A stretch of DNA of 64,000 nt from Marasmius tenuissimus (GCA_029532415.1 JAQOTA010000031.1:310001-374000), one strand, 5' to 3'; counted from the stretch's first letter, positions 46,363 through 57,601 are shown. Translations and numbers: made by a program. Notes: generated by a model not told the origin, from the sequence alone.

Positions 46363-46939
46363 GTTGAGCTATTTCTGGAATGGGGTTTCCACCAGACAGA
46401 TGGAACTCCATAATGGACTTGAAGTCTGCCCAAACAGAGACGGAAGTCTGTTGGCCATAACGAGCCTTGATCTTCTCCCAAGCGTTCCAAGCCATGTCAT
46501 CATCCTCGATAATACTCTGCACAGCAATGGTGGTGGTGGCACGTGGTGCACCCATGGCCTTGAATCCATACTTCTTCCAATGTCAATTCCCCTTGTCATA
46601 CCTGATGAGATCCTTTCCATACTTCTCCAAATCCTTGGCATACTGCTCAAGATCCATAGCATACTGCTGCATCTGCACATCAGTAGGAGAGACTGTCTCC
46701 ATACGTGTAGTCGCTTCACTTGGAGTCGTAGCAGCAACAGTGACAGTGCGAGTAGTTGCTTTAGGTTGAGTAGGTTTGGTAGGTTTCTTGGGTTCATCAG
46801 GTTCAGGATTGTCGTTGGTGTAGTGGTCGTAGAACTCATTGATCATGGCATAGGTACCAAGACCCTTGGACCACTTGCGCCAGTTGACACCGCTGAAGAC
46901 CTCAATGGTGGGGATAAGGGTAGACATAACAGGAGCCAT
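46343..46939 (-). pseudogene. copia 2 gag
   Basis: ATG at 46939: APVMSTLIPTIEVFSGVNWRKW, the usual copia gag opening, then a Lys/Thr/Pro-rich segment and repeats of QYAxDLEQYAKDLEKYGKD. A TGA at 46583 interrupts it. The same frame continues MAWNAWEKIKARYGQQTSVS and VWADFKSIMEFHLSGG to 46343. Confidence 0.82.
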
Positions 46940-48884
46940 AGCGATCTGGAGTAATGAAACAACAATCAGCATAAGGTAGGGGTCAGCCAAGATCCACGGA
47001 CCCCATGTGGCAAAATGTGATACGTCCAAAAAAGGTGATCCCAGAGGATTTTGGAAGTATTTTGCTCGTACATTTTTATCAAGACTCCTGACAGTATTTT
47101 CGTACCATGAGTTTGAGGAGGGTATCATTTCCTTTCTAACAAAAAGAGAATCAGCCAACAAAAGTGAGTTTTGAGGGACTAGTTTCAATTCTTCTGAATG
47201 GCGCGCATCTTTCTCAGTAAGGACATGCACATCGACGCAATTGCCAATGAGCGTTCCCCCCTCCTAGAAACAGCACAAGAGGTGCGTCAAAAGCCTTTAA
47301 TGTGAAGCTGGTGAGTGATGAATTGGGGTCCCACAAATATACGGGTTATTGGGCTTCCTGCAGAACCTGTGCATGGTGACATGGAAGGTGTGAGAGGACG
47401 GGCAAATCATATCAAGATCGTATTTTTGAAACTACTCACTCAGTTCTTGACCGATCTGTACCAGGTTTGATCCATAAGCTGCCACAGGTATTTAGGACAA
47501 AGTCATGGAAGGAATCACCATTCTATAGTGTCTATGCCAATTTACAGACATGCCGGATGTTGCTTCACCTTTTTAGGATAGTGTGACTTGAGTGTGACTT
47601 CCCCCCACGTGGGGTCCGTGGATCTTGGCTGACCCCTGCCTTATGTTCATTATCATAGGCAATGATAAAAGAAATCACTGCACAGTCAACAGTGATAGCC
47701 ATCAATTGTTATTGAGGACACAGTCCACCATCGTCAAACATCAATGAAGATGTCGACTTCACAGGTCCAGAACTGGTGTTAACGGTCTGCCCATCACGAC
47801 AGCGATTAAGCAGTCACGATGGTTATTGAGTGCAACAACCACAATAGCACATCATCATAGACAGCACTCAGTAAAGATGCACTTCCTAGAGAGCTTGCCA
47901 TTGCAGAGCACATCAATAGGGCACCTGTCATGAGTCAAGACAACACACATCCTAGATACTGAATTTCCACACATCCAAGGCTCAGAAGTCTTGCCGACAA
48001 GATGCCTGCTGGCGCTCGGGACATATCCGAGCGCTGGAGCTATGGAAATTGGATGGGTAGCCAGCAAAAAATATTAAAATCTGCCACAGTATCCCCAATT
48101 GATTCCCATCCCAAGGATCTATTAATTTTTCCCAAGGTCCCCACTACCACACAGCCTCTTTCCGCAGTAGCACTCGTATTTCTTCTCTTTCAAGCTTTAG
48201 AACATCAGTATAAATAATTCATATGTCTCTCTTATTCCTCTTGACTGTGGAGAACCTATTCAGTTCTGCTCCTGAGAATCTATAGGTTAGACCGGACTGT
48301 AGGTACGAGACATCCATGTATTACATAGTGAAAATGTATAACAGGACTGAGGATTTCACCAGAAATCCTCAGTCTAGATATTTTGAGCCCTCCTCGTTGC
48401 TTTTGCCCCCTTCCCTTGTGCTGTTTTGCCCCTCTAGTTCTATTCTCTATTTTCCCGTGTTCTTTGATAGCCTTAGCTGTCTTTGATTGCTCCCTCAACC
48501 CTCTATTTGCTTTACGGCACTTTTTGTGCAGGCTTTAGTATCCTCTCTCCCATTTCCACACATCTCCGAGTCCCTCGTGTTTTCATAGATACATATTAAC
48601 TCTATATATCATAATAGAGTTTCTACGTGTGTTCTACTATTTTGTGTGATTCTAAGAGCCATTCTAAGAGTCCCACATCAATTTCCAAGTCCTAATTCTC
48701 TGTATTCCGTGTTTGGTACTTACTAGAATTATCTACAAGTATCAACAGTTCTTTGAACAGACATTTTGCTTACTCAATCCTCTCTGTTGTTGCATTGTGT
48801 TTCAAGTTCACGATTGCCGTATAAGTCTTGAAATCTTGCTAGTCAAGTGCATCGGTTTTAGTTGTCAGCTTCGTCATAGCACCA
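46940..48884 (-). other. Leader of copia element 2
   Basis: Nearly 2 kb with no supported gene. It carries the inverted repeat pair at 46970-47645. Frames extending gag upstream (to 47230) run through this repeat and are not believed coding. Confidence 0.6.
46970..47645. repeat. Inverted repeat pair in the copia 2 leader
   Basis: Arms 46970-47010 and 47605-47645 are 41 nt each with 39 matches (cores GGGGTCAGCCAAGATCCACG and its complement), enclosing about 590 bp. No target duplication is clear. It could be a small DNA transposon or a structural element of the leader. Confidence 0.7.
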
Positions 48885-48896
48885 GGGCCCATAACC
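48885..48896 (-). other. Primer binding site of copia element 2
   Basis: Minus strand GGTTATGGGCCC directly after the 5' LTR, identical to that of element 1 and complementary to the anticodon region of initiator tRNA-Met. Confidence 0.8.
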
Positions 48897-49154
48897 TGTT
48901 GAGGCAGAGGCCCTGCCCACACAGTGATAGCATGGGACAGACTAGCTCACCTGGAGATAGGCTTAGAGGCAGCAATGAGAGTAGTAAAATTACTGGTATT
49001 GCATGTAGATACAGAGCTACTTATATACTATACAGAGGTGGCTGTAGCTACTATAACAGGAGTGACTAGGAATAGCATAGATCATAGTGAAACAGTTGAA
49101 GCATAGATGCAGCCTGATACAATGGTCCATATATCCGAGAGTCCGGATTCAACA
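48897..49154 (-). repeat. 5' LTR of copia element 2
   Basis: 258 bp partner of 41804-42061. Confidence 0.92.
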
Positions 49155-49245
49155 AATAGTTGTATGTGATGGTACGTTAATTCATACGTGACAGTACGTT
49201 AATTTGTACACAACTGTACGTGACACTGTACGTGAATTTAGCACG
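49155..49245 (+). repeat. TACGTGAA-type repeat end
   Basis: GTACGTTAATTC, TACGTGACA and GTACGTGAATTTAGCACGCC. It joins to 41798 if copia 2 is removed. The final segment matches the end at 30985. Confidence 0.7.
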
Positions 49246-49695
49246 CCCCTCAAATGTCATATGATCATGGCTCTGAAGGACTCCCGCCTCTACAGCGTAA
49301 GGATTTGGTAGAGTATCCTACGAGGGAACTGTTACGGTCTTGAGCTCTCTGGAGGCTTACCCTCGTAGATCAAATGATTTATCGCCGTAGGTCACTGTAT
49401 GTACCCGGGTACCGCTATACACTTGAACTTCAAATCACCATCGCATCGAAAAGTAGACTCGAACGACTGATCTCACTGTTCTAACGTAAGGATACTGGTG
49501 CATCCCGCTAGACTAATATTGCTGGTCCAATCTAGTTAGTCTCGCCCTCAGACTTTCATCATAATCAGCACGAACGGGACAGTACTCAAAGTGGTGCTGA
49601 CTTAGAGCCATCTCCGTTATATTCTCGCCGTGTCAAATAGTTATTCGTTCTTATACAACCTGGCAAGTCTTCCCCGTCTTCCTCGTTTACAACCT
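49246..49695. other. Gene-free stretch
   Basis: No gene was recognised. A short tRNA B-box-like word occurs near 49450 but no tRNA fold. Confidence 0.45.
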
Positions 49696-50147
49696 TTAAT
49701 TGGTGCAGATTTCGGCCTTGAGGCACCTAGTATTTGGAGGATTTAGTTATCATCAATCAGTAGGAAACGACGGGGTACTTCGATAGCAATTTCAATAGGA
49801 CCACAGCATCGGTATCCTTGGTTGGGGGGGCCTATGAATGTCTATGTGAGTAGACTGAAGGTCGATACAAATCATCGGTGTCAAGCATTACAGCCCTGTC
49901 CGAAGCGAGCAAATGTGTGAGTCCGCTATTGAATAAGTCGAAAGGGTTATTGCTACTCACAGCTCCATTACCGCAAGCTATTCAAGAGAAGATCGTAACA
50001 ATTATCAGCGATTAGTCTTGGTCAGTTTGCAAAACGAGATGACGAGGACTGACAAGGTGGACCCTCCTGATACTGTCGTGCAACCAGCGGGTTGGCAGCA
50101 ACGAGGCCGGCCGCAGCAAGAACGAATGCAGTAGCAGTGGAGCGCAT
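49696..50147 (-). pseudogene. Small secreted six-cysteine protein, copy 4 (splice site lost)
   Basis: Exons by homology: 50054-50147, 49961-49977, 49892-49895 (microexon ggct), 49783-49831 and 49696-49726. Signal peptide, Arg-Gln propeptide end and the first four Cys (C-x5-C-x7-CC) are kept. The donor of the last intron reads cgaagt instead of GT, so the homologous final splice is not possible. If it were, the last two Cys would be spaced C-x5-C rather than x6. Using the nearby gtaccc donor removes both. It is either a decaying copy or one with a changed C-terminus. Confidence 0.65.
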
Positions 50148-50226
50148 GATGAATGTACTCCACGAAGGGGCGGTGAATGTATACCACTGAGACATTATGG
50201 GCGACCTTTTACGTAGGGCGAAGGGT

Positions 50227-50233
50227 CTTTATA
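50227..50233 (-). promoter_or_regulatory. TATA box of cysteine-rich gene copy 4
   Basis: TATAAAG on the minus strand, about 80 bp before the ATG at 50147. Confidence 0.55.
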
Positions 50234-50580
50234 GCCTTCCCAGCATACTTGCCAAGGTATCTGTAAAGAGAAGTGAATACATACTCAAACTCCCATTCAC
50301 CGCTTGTGAGTCAGTAACAAATATAGTGAAACTGCAGGGCGGGTATCATTCATTCGGACGTACGGGCGGTACGGGAAACGCAGGAGCAAAGTTTAGACTA
50401 GACCGTGAGGAGTGAAGGGAATACGATGGATTTTGGATCAGACCTAGGTCCATGAATCGGGATCTATAATGGATATAGATTCGGCTCGTGTTCTGAGAGT
50501 GTGGAGTACAGGCTTGGGGGAATCGAGCATCATCGCTAGAGGATGCTGGCGGGTGGTCGGTACACCTCAATAATCATTCG
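50234..50580 (-). repeat. Duplicated upstream block of cysteine-rich gene copy 4
   Basis: Collinear with 25124-25495 upstream of copy 3. Confidence 0.7.
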
Positions 50581-50639
50581 AAAAGAATTCAAATTCCCTC
50601 GTAGATGGTTCGTGACCTACAGCTCAGAACATGTTTGGT

Positions 50640-50939
50640 TCCCCAAATAGTAAATTTCAACGGACGCTTGTCTTACTGTGGCTGAATGAACGAGACCACA
50701 CCATATTCATCGCCAGAGCCTCATATGAATACCTAAACTTTACAGCGAAACGTAGGCAGGTCCAATCCTTCACGTGGAGGGGGCGGGCATCTTCTACGAG
50801 TAGGTAAAGGAGGATAATAGGTCGGAGTTCGACTATTCCACGACTCGTTTAGCTACAACACCGGCTGAGAAGGGTACACCTGTAAGGTATATCTACGACT
50901 ACTGGGACGCAAAAAAGAGAGAGAAGGACAAAACCGCAA
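50640..50939 (-). repeat. Duplicated 3' flank of F-box pseudogene A
   Basis: Matches 53940-54240 downstream of F-box pseudogene B (shared AGGAGGATAATAGGTCG-like and TATTCCACGA segments). The duplication includes the 3' flank. Confidence 0.65.
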
Positions 50940-52808
50940 CTACCCAGTTAGACTCGCTCTTCCTTGCGCGAAGGCCACCATAATCTTCAGAGCATCTACA
51001 TCATCCCTCATGTTGTCCCTCTCATTTCGCAAAACAGAGATCTGCTTTCTGACACTCTGGCCCCAGGGCCCGATATCTCTAGCTCCTTCAGAGAATTCCC
51101 CGATGTACAAGGTCACCTTCTCAAGTCGCTCGCTCTTCACGGCGTACCAAACCTCCTTCACAAATCGTCGGTCAACCTTGGTATAAAAAGCCTCTACGTC
51201 AGAAGCCCTCCTGGGGGGTCCACGTCCCAAAGAGGAGTAAAACATGTACTCGAGAGGGTTGTCAAAGTATTCAGCATACTCCCAAATATCCGCATCATGT
51301 AGACCAAGATTATAATGGATCGTGATGGTTAGGAGGTTTTGAAACGATGAGAGGATTTCGTACGCCTGCGTCACCGTCATCTCGTTTATGGCGGGAGTTG
51401 TGGAGCGGTTAAGGTCGATCGCCAAATGCTCCAGACGGGGTGCCTCGGAACGGATGAGCTTCAAATCGTCTCGAGTGAGTAAAGGTCGCAGGCGGTCCCT
51501 GGCAATTTCCACCTGGTGAAGGGAGAGCGAACGTAGGCTCGATCCGTGATGATAAAGAATGGAGGAGAGGTCGATGAAGCCATGATAATTGACCAGTGAC
51601 AGAGATTGAAGGGGTGACAGAGAAGAAAGGAAGTGTTTCAGCGTTAACTCCTAGTGTTCGCGGCTTTCGGAGAGAAAAAAGGGTAATCTGACTGCTATCT
51701 CGAGATTTTTTAACCCGGAGAAGGTACCGTGGTTGATAGCGTACTCCATCCACCCGCAATCTGGAGCTCCGCTCACTTCTAAAGTCTCGACTTTCCGGAA
51801 GTCGATAAACGCAGACCATCAGGAAAAATGGTCGCCAAGCCGGGGCACATATACGGTGTGCCAACTGATCTTCTTCACGCTGGCTTTCTTCAACGGTTCG
51901 GCCACCTGACAATTGTTCATCTTTCTCTGCGGGCCCAAAGTAGCACCAAAGCTCATCGTAAGTTCCTGCAAATGAGGTGACAAGGCCACAATTCGATCGA
52001 ACGCAGGCTGGTTCAGATCTTCTTCAGACAAGGGCGTATGAGAGAACTTCGCCTCAATGCCCCGCAAGCAGGGTGAACGGGCGAGAGCCTCATTATTTGA
52101 ATCCCAGACATTGAGATCGGAAGAAACCCGGGTCCAGTTCCGAGCGTAAAGGTGGCACAAGGGGTGTTTGAGCTCCAGGTGCCGGAGGACGACGAGGGGA
52201 ACCCGTTCAGCGCAATCGAATAATAACCGTCGGAGGCTGGTTACTTGAGATGGAAACACGATGAAAGTATTCCATCTGTCATTGGTCTCCTGCTCGGACG
52301 GAAAATAAGGGAGTAGAGGTTCGACGACTGAGTCAGAGTTGGAGTTGGAGTTGGAGTTGGAGTCAGATTTGGATTCGGAGTCAGAGTCGGGATCAGAGTC
52401 AGATTCGGGGTCGGATTCAGGATCTTCGCGTGTTGGATCTCCTGGCCATACAATAACTGCCAAATGAACAGTGATCTTTCTGACACCCCTCCAGATCGGA
52501 TGCTCAGAGGGTAGCTTCAATAACGAATCAAGCTGTTGGAGAGTGCGAGAACAAGGCTCTTCTTTGCAATCGTCGCCATCTGAATAGTTTTGGGTAAAGT
52601 CGAATGTCATCTCTCGGTATACGAGCGGCAGTGCAGCCTCATGGATTGTTTTGTTGACCCGCAAGAGGGAAAAGATCGTGTGTGGTGAGGTTTCGTGGAT
52701 CTGCAATATACGTCTGAAGAAAGCAACATGGATAACTCTAAAGTTACTCACTAGCTCGCATATTTCGGACAGAAGTTCAGCGCTGAGGGTGTCGAGAGCT
52801 GGCAACAT
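50940..52808 (-). pseudogene. F-box/LRR pseudogene A
   Basis: Homologue of 4219-5965. Exon 1 52752-52808 (LPALDTLSAELLSEICEL), a 51 bp intron (gtgagt...ttgcag), exon 2 from 52700: IHETSPHTIFSLLRVNKTIHEAALPLVYREM. Collinear to IHYNLGLHD and the C-terminus at 50940. Two in-frame stops (TGA at 51817-51819, and a TAG near 51650) break it without shifting the frame. An insertion relative to 4219 encodes a Ser/Asp/Asn repeat from hexanucleotide expansion (about 52330-52440). Confidence 0.85.
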
Positions 52809-53009
52809 GGCTGTACTGATCAGACCTGGACCACATTCCCTGGGGTGCTCGAAATTATTTTTCACTTATCGACCTGTCTTATCCGGCCACAACGTGACTA
52901 TACGTCTATACACAGTAGCCTCACGTGAGAACGCGAAATTGGACCCAGCTATTGCTTCTGTTTTTGTCGATATTCCCATTTGAAAAATTATCAATACTTA
53001 CGTAAACTC
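52809..53009. other. Short intergenic segment
   Basis: Nothing recognised between the F-box start and the exon fragment at 53010. Confidence 0.4.
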
Positions 53010-53281
53010 AGACATCTGCACTCCGACTGATAAGGCGGTTTCTGCCTTGGAAGTCCTCAAAGTGAAGGCCGCTGTTCAAACATATCCCGTGCATTTGCTC
53101 GCACTTCGTTATGTTTTCTGAACTGACGTATAAATGCAGGACATGATGTTGAGGCTCGGAAGAGATTGCCTTGGATTGTTGAAGAAGTTGCGTGTTTTCT
53201 GGCTCTCAATGACTCATCCGTCTTCTACTCGTTGAAAGAAGCGGACGAATTTGCCGCTGCCCCAAATTCCCAGCGTTCGTG
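53010..53281 (+). pseudogene. Exon fragment, possibly of a BTB-type protein
   Basis: Two spliceable pieces: VSALEVLKVKAAVQTYPVHLLAL, a 32 bp intron (gttatg...tgcag), then HDVEARKRLPWIVEEVACFL to a stop at 53281. The pattern recalls the helical tail of basidiomycete BTB/POZ proteins (L-x-V-Y/H-A-L-x-x-R). The 5' part is missing. Low certainty. Confidence 0.3.
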
Positions 53282-53819
53282 AGCTCCGGTTGCACCCGTG
53301 TTTCATGATGAACCGCGACTCGAGTCACGAAGAGTGGAAGATTTCCGAGCTGATCAACCGAAGTTTTATCAATTCCTTTTGCTTATCAAATCTGGACGGA
53401 TATTGTTTTGTGTTATAGTTTGTTTTCCCCCCAACTGATTGGACCTTGCGTACGAGAACCTGTACTTTTTCCCCTAACCTTGATGAACATTACTTTGAGT
53501 ACCTGTACCTTTACCGCTGTATTTATGTGGTCTGTTCCTCAAATGTGAATACTATCTGCTCATATGATTGTTCCGATTTGAGGGAGTCGGGAACCTGTCG
53601 CCAACAGGCGGCGCTACCGATGGTCAATGCGCTGATGCGACTGTGTCGTGGAAAACATTGCTGACTCAGCCGAAAGCAGCAACCAGTTCAGCACGTGGAC
53701 CATGCCGTGTATTAAACTCCTCCTCCATAGCCGTATTTCGTCTTCAATATGAGGCGAGATGAAGAAAGTTACACTTGTATAGATAAGTACCGTCTATTGA
53801 CCCATTATGTGCTTCGCTC
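53282..53819. other. Intergenic, no gene recognised
   Basis: Short frames only. Confidence 0.4.
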
Positions 53820-54200
53820 AGGCCAGCCTACAATCTTCAGAGCAATCCTCCCTCGTGTCATCTCTCTCGTTTCTCGATATACGGATCGAGACAATGAGTC
53901 AACGAGCCCCAAACCGCGATGATCATCCGAAAATACCTTTGCAGAGGGCTCGTGACTTAAGCCTCACACGCAGCACGTTTCTAATCACACTAGGGCCGAA
54001 TGTGAACAGGGCCACATTATACCGGAGCCAGAGACTCATAGGGATCTGAACTTTATAGCATGATGTAGGCGAGTCCGATTCTTCACGCGGGCGGCGGACG
54101 TGACAGTATTTTCTCGAGTATGTAGAGGAGGACAATAGGTCGAAGTCTATTCCACGAGTCTTTTGACTACAACACAACTTGAGAAGGCGTACGCCTATAG
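53820..54200 (-). repeat. Additional F-box 3' end debris
   Basis: Contains another copy of the F-box C-terminal segment (minus strand; match to 50980-51050, AATCTTCAGAGCA on the plus strand) and the 3' flank shared with 50640-50939. Confidence 0.6.
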
Positions 54201-54239
54201 GGTCAACTGAAGGGCAACATATAACCGTAATTTCCTCAC

Positions 54240-55610
54240 GACAGCCCCACACTCTTCCGAGCATTCGCATCATCCCTCATGTTGTCTCTCTCATTTCGCG
54301 ATATACCGATACGCCGTGCAAAACTCGGTTGCCAGGAATGCTAAGATGCAGATCCCTGAGATATCTCCCCAATATCCATGTCCGTCTCCTCAAGTCGAAC
54401 CAAACCTCTCTCACAAACTTTTTGTCAACCCTGGCATAAAAGTCTACTGCATCGGAACTCCCCTCGAGACACGTTAGACCTGGGTCACTTCTGGCAAAGA
54501 GAGCGTCACGGCAACGTTGGGGGACGTACTCATCATGTAGACCAAGATTGTAATGAATAGTGAAGCCGAGGTGTTGGAAGGAGTAGACCACTTCGTTTGC
54601 CGCCGTCGCACTTATATCACTCGTTTCGGTCTGCAGTTCTCTACAAGGTCTCTATAAGGAAATCGGCTTGGTACCCCCCGGGGGTCTTTATCTTATCGAT
54701 TACTTACATACTTATATATCTTATCTTATCCCTCATTTCGTACCGCATATCCCGGCGTTTGGCCATCTTATTACGAAGCTTCTATTCTTGTATCCGCACC
54801 ATTGCATTCTACGTTGCTGGCGTGCTCTCTCGGCCTCAAGGCCTAGTCCAATATGAGAACCGGAAGCATTACAGTCTTTGTATCACCGCTTTGCTCGACT
54901 GAAATATCTTCATCTCCATCGTCTCCTTGTCGGAGCTAATACTACGGCTCATCGCGACCTCCTCTAAATTATGTGCCAAAGCCAGAATTCGATCGAAGGC
55001 AGCTTCGCTGAAATCTATCCTCGACGAGGATACTCGATAGAAATTCGTCTCGATACCACACAGGCACGGTGAACACACCGGGGCTTCCTCGTTTGGATCT
55101 CCAACCCTGACATCACAAGAAGCCCGAGTCCGATTCCAGACATAGAGGTGGCAGGAGGAGGGGTCTGTCGTCTCGAGTTCTGGATGAGGGTTGGCGCAGT
55201 CGGATACCAACTCTCGGAGACTAGTAGGAACACCATAAAGGTATCCCACCTATTATGGATTTGCTAATCGAGATTCCAGTCGACGTCCGCCCCGCCTGGC
55301 GGAGCAAATAAGGAGCAATATCTCTGACACCCTTCTAGACCGCGTTTTTGGAGGGTAACTTCAATAGCAAATCAAGAGCACGGGAGTATTAAGGCTCTTT
55401 CACAAGTTTCTTTCATCTCAAGACTGCAGTTTCTCAAAGTCGAACGTCATTTTTCGGTTTACGAGCGGTAGAGCAGCCTCTTAAATGGCTTTGTTGATTC
55501 CTTGCAGGATGGAAAGGATTGTGTATTTGGAGGTATTTGAGTGAATCTGAAGTACACGTTTGGAATCAAGTAAACATGGTTAGCTGGCTTTGTCGTTACT
55601 CGCCAGAACG
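54240..55610 (-). pseudogene. F-box/LRR pseudogene B
   Basis: Scattered pieces in order on the minus strand: IHSNTSKYTILSILQGINKAI*EAALPLVNRKMTFDF (about 55430-55560), LRELVSDCANPHPELETTDP through FSEAAFDRILALAHNLEEV (54869-55249), and FTIHYNLGLHDEYVPQ through KKFVREVWFDL (54277-54591). The middle LRR part is deleted and there are several stops and shifts. Clearly non-functional. Confidence 0.82.
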
Positions 55611-55845
55611 TTTGATTTAAACTAAGATAGAACCCCGCCGTGCTCGGAGAAACTCGAAATGGAACGGGGGAAGTGGGGTCCAAAATGCAAGTTGATTTCA
55701 TCAAAATTTCATCTCAGATCAAGCTCGAAATCAGGTCAAAATCTGTCAATATCATGTCTGATTCAATGGACCAATCAGATCAAAGGTCACCATCACAATT
55801 TTTCATAGTCAAGGAGAGCTGAACTTGATTTACCACGTCAGAATA

Positions 55846-56047
55846 AACCATTAGGCACCTTGCGCAACACGGCCATGGCCGTGAAGTGATATTGCGCTCC
55901 ACAAGCCCCACAAGCCGAGGAAGATCCGATTTTTCAGCCATGGCCGAGAATTTACGGCCAAAGTGGGGCTTTTTGGAGCTTTTTAGTGGGGCAACTGTGC
56001 AATGCCGAATCACGGTCATGGCCGTGTTGCGCAAGCTGCCTATTGTT
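55846..56047. mobile_element. Small palindromic MITE
   Basis: About 200 bp with inverted arms: CTTGCGCAACACGGCCATG on the left and its near-complement near 56015-56035, extending to about 39 bp with few mismatches. Internal CCATGGCC and TTACGGCC words also pair. The element type is unknown; no clear TSD. Confidence 0.65.
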
Positions 56048-56353
56048 TGTTTGGATTCCCAAAGACTTTTTGGTGAGTCCGTTGCAAGTTTTCCAAGTTT
56101 GAAGTAAGTAGATAGGGGGCCGAGCTCCACAACCATTGATCATCCATGGAATTCAAGAAAAAGAGGCTCTCCCATCGCGTTCACATGTCAATGGGCTGTG
56201 GTTGATGTATCAATGGTGTTGAGGATCACCGGCACCTCCTGATTCACGGGTATCCAACAAGCTCAGGCAAAGATACATCAAACCTTGTTACAGCGACCGG
56301 CAAAAGAGCACCACAAGATAAGCCCCTGGTTTGACCCTTCACATTCCCCCATA

Positions 56354-57148
56354 ATGTCCTCAGTTCTCAGAACTACCAGTAGTGCAACTGATTCAACTGC
56401 TCCCATTACCACCTCAACCAGTTCAACCCCTATACCCCCAAACTTTTCAACCAGTCCAACTCCTATAGCCCCAAACTTTTCAACTCGACCAACTACTACC
56501 TCAACACAGTATGAGTTACACTTGGCTTCCTCAATTTCCATACTGAATCCCACTATCTGTCCAGACGTCCTCCTAATGACACTCACAAAGCAAACATTGG
56601 TGTCATTGCTGGAGTGACCAGCACGATTGGTATTCTTGCCTTAGTTGTCGCGACTTTTTGTGTAATCCGCTGGAAGCAAAGACGTAAGTAGTTGTTCTAT
56701 ACTTTAGAGTTCGCAACCATGAAAGCTCACTAAATCTTTAGGAAGGCTCAACAATGCAAGCATTGTACATCCATTACCTCCTCCAATCCCACCAATGACC
56801 GAGTCACATACATTGACTTCAACCAGACCAAGCATCTTCACTATGACCAGTCCTCGTACCACAGCTCCGCTTGACAGCTTAGACACAAGAAGTACCCCAC
56901 CACCACCTCGAAAGCCACCCCAAATCCTTCCTCGATTGGAGCGGGAGAACAGGAACCCACAGTCTCACACTGAGACGGTTTCCACGGTTTCGGATGAAAA
57001 TATTCCAGTGAACAAGGCCGAGTTCTCTGCCATGCGCGCTGAGATGCGTGCTATGAAAACAAGGTTGGCCGTTCTGGAAGCAGAGGCAGCTGATCAGCCT
57101 CCGGATTATGTATCGTCGTATTCGACTGCGAGCAGATCTGCCCGATAG
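56354..57148 (+). CDS. Single-pass membrane protein with Ser/Thr-rich ectodomain
   Basis: Model: join(56354..56508,56565..56683,56742..57148), 226 aa, possibly 5' incomplete. Introns: gtatga...tgtccag and gtaagt...ctttag, both in phase. Residues 1-52 are Ser/Thr/Pro-rich (probably O-glycosylated). A membrane span follows (IGVIAGVTSTIGILALVVAT), then a basic stop-transfer RWKQRR. The cytoplasmic tail has Pro-rich segments (PLPPPIPP, PPPPRKPPQ), a short coiled-coil-like helix (AEFSAMRAEMRAMKTRLAVLE) and PPDYVSSY. This matches a frequent basidiomycete type with Mid2/SKG6-like topology. No signal peptide is found, so an upstream exon may be missing or lost. Confidence 0.65.
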
Positions 57149-57356
57149 GGAAGTACGACTAAACTGTGCTTTGACACTCGTTGGGCGCGCGTGCCGCGGC
57201 TGCCACCTTACTCGTCACGAAAATCGCGGTGACATTGAACAATCTTTTTATTCCAATAATCTGACAATTCAATACTATGAGGTCGAACGATGTTGAACGT
57301 CGAACAGACGACGATGACCGACTCCGAGCGGGGAGAAAATTATCTGATCAAACAGA
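57149..57356. other. Intergenic
   Basis: Nothing recognised before the mariner-type MITE. Confidence 0.4.
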
Positions 57357-57358
57357 TA

Positions 57359-57599
57359 CAGCTGTCCCAATAATTGTAGAAAGTTTTGCGGTTTCTCGTG
57401 CTCAGAATTTTTGTTTAGTGAACAAACAGAATATGACTCGATTTGGTATGGTCGCAGTACTAGAGGATGTTAGGCCCCACCAGCACCCATGGAGCTCATT
57501 CAGTTTGCATTCAGTAGGGGATCACATTGTGTTTGCACACTAAACAAAGATTCTGAACACGAAAAAACGCAAAACTTTCTACAATTATTGGGACAGCTG
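57359..57599. mobile_element. Tc1/mariner-type MITE, 241 bp
   Basis: Terminal inverted repeats of about 70 bp starting CAGCTGTCCCAATAATTG, flanked by TA on both sides (57357-57358, 57600-57601). No coding capacity. Confidence 0.88.
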
Positions 57600-57601
57600 T
57601 A

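Larger units (their letters stand above)
41804..49154 (-). mobile_element. Ty1/copia retrotransposon 2, with TSD
   Basis: Two 258 bp LTRs (41804-42061 and 48897-49154) beginning TGTTGAGGCAG and ending ATTCAACA, flanked by a perfect 5 bp duplication AATAG (41799-41803 and 49155-49159). The minus-strand order is gag, integrase, RT, RNase H. It differs from element 1 in LTR and proteins. Many stops and shifts show it is dead. It inserted into a TACGTGAA-type repeat. Confidence 0.94.

Noticed and set aside
46583..47230. Gag reading frame extended upstream to 47230
   Set aside because: The extension runs through the inverted repeat and leader. The conserved gag opening (APVMSTLIP) starts at 46939.
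49430..49510. Possible tRNA on the minus strand
   Set aside because: A B-box-like GTTCGAGTC is present but acceptor and D stems do not pair.
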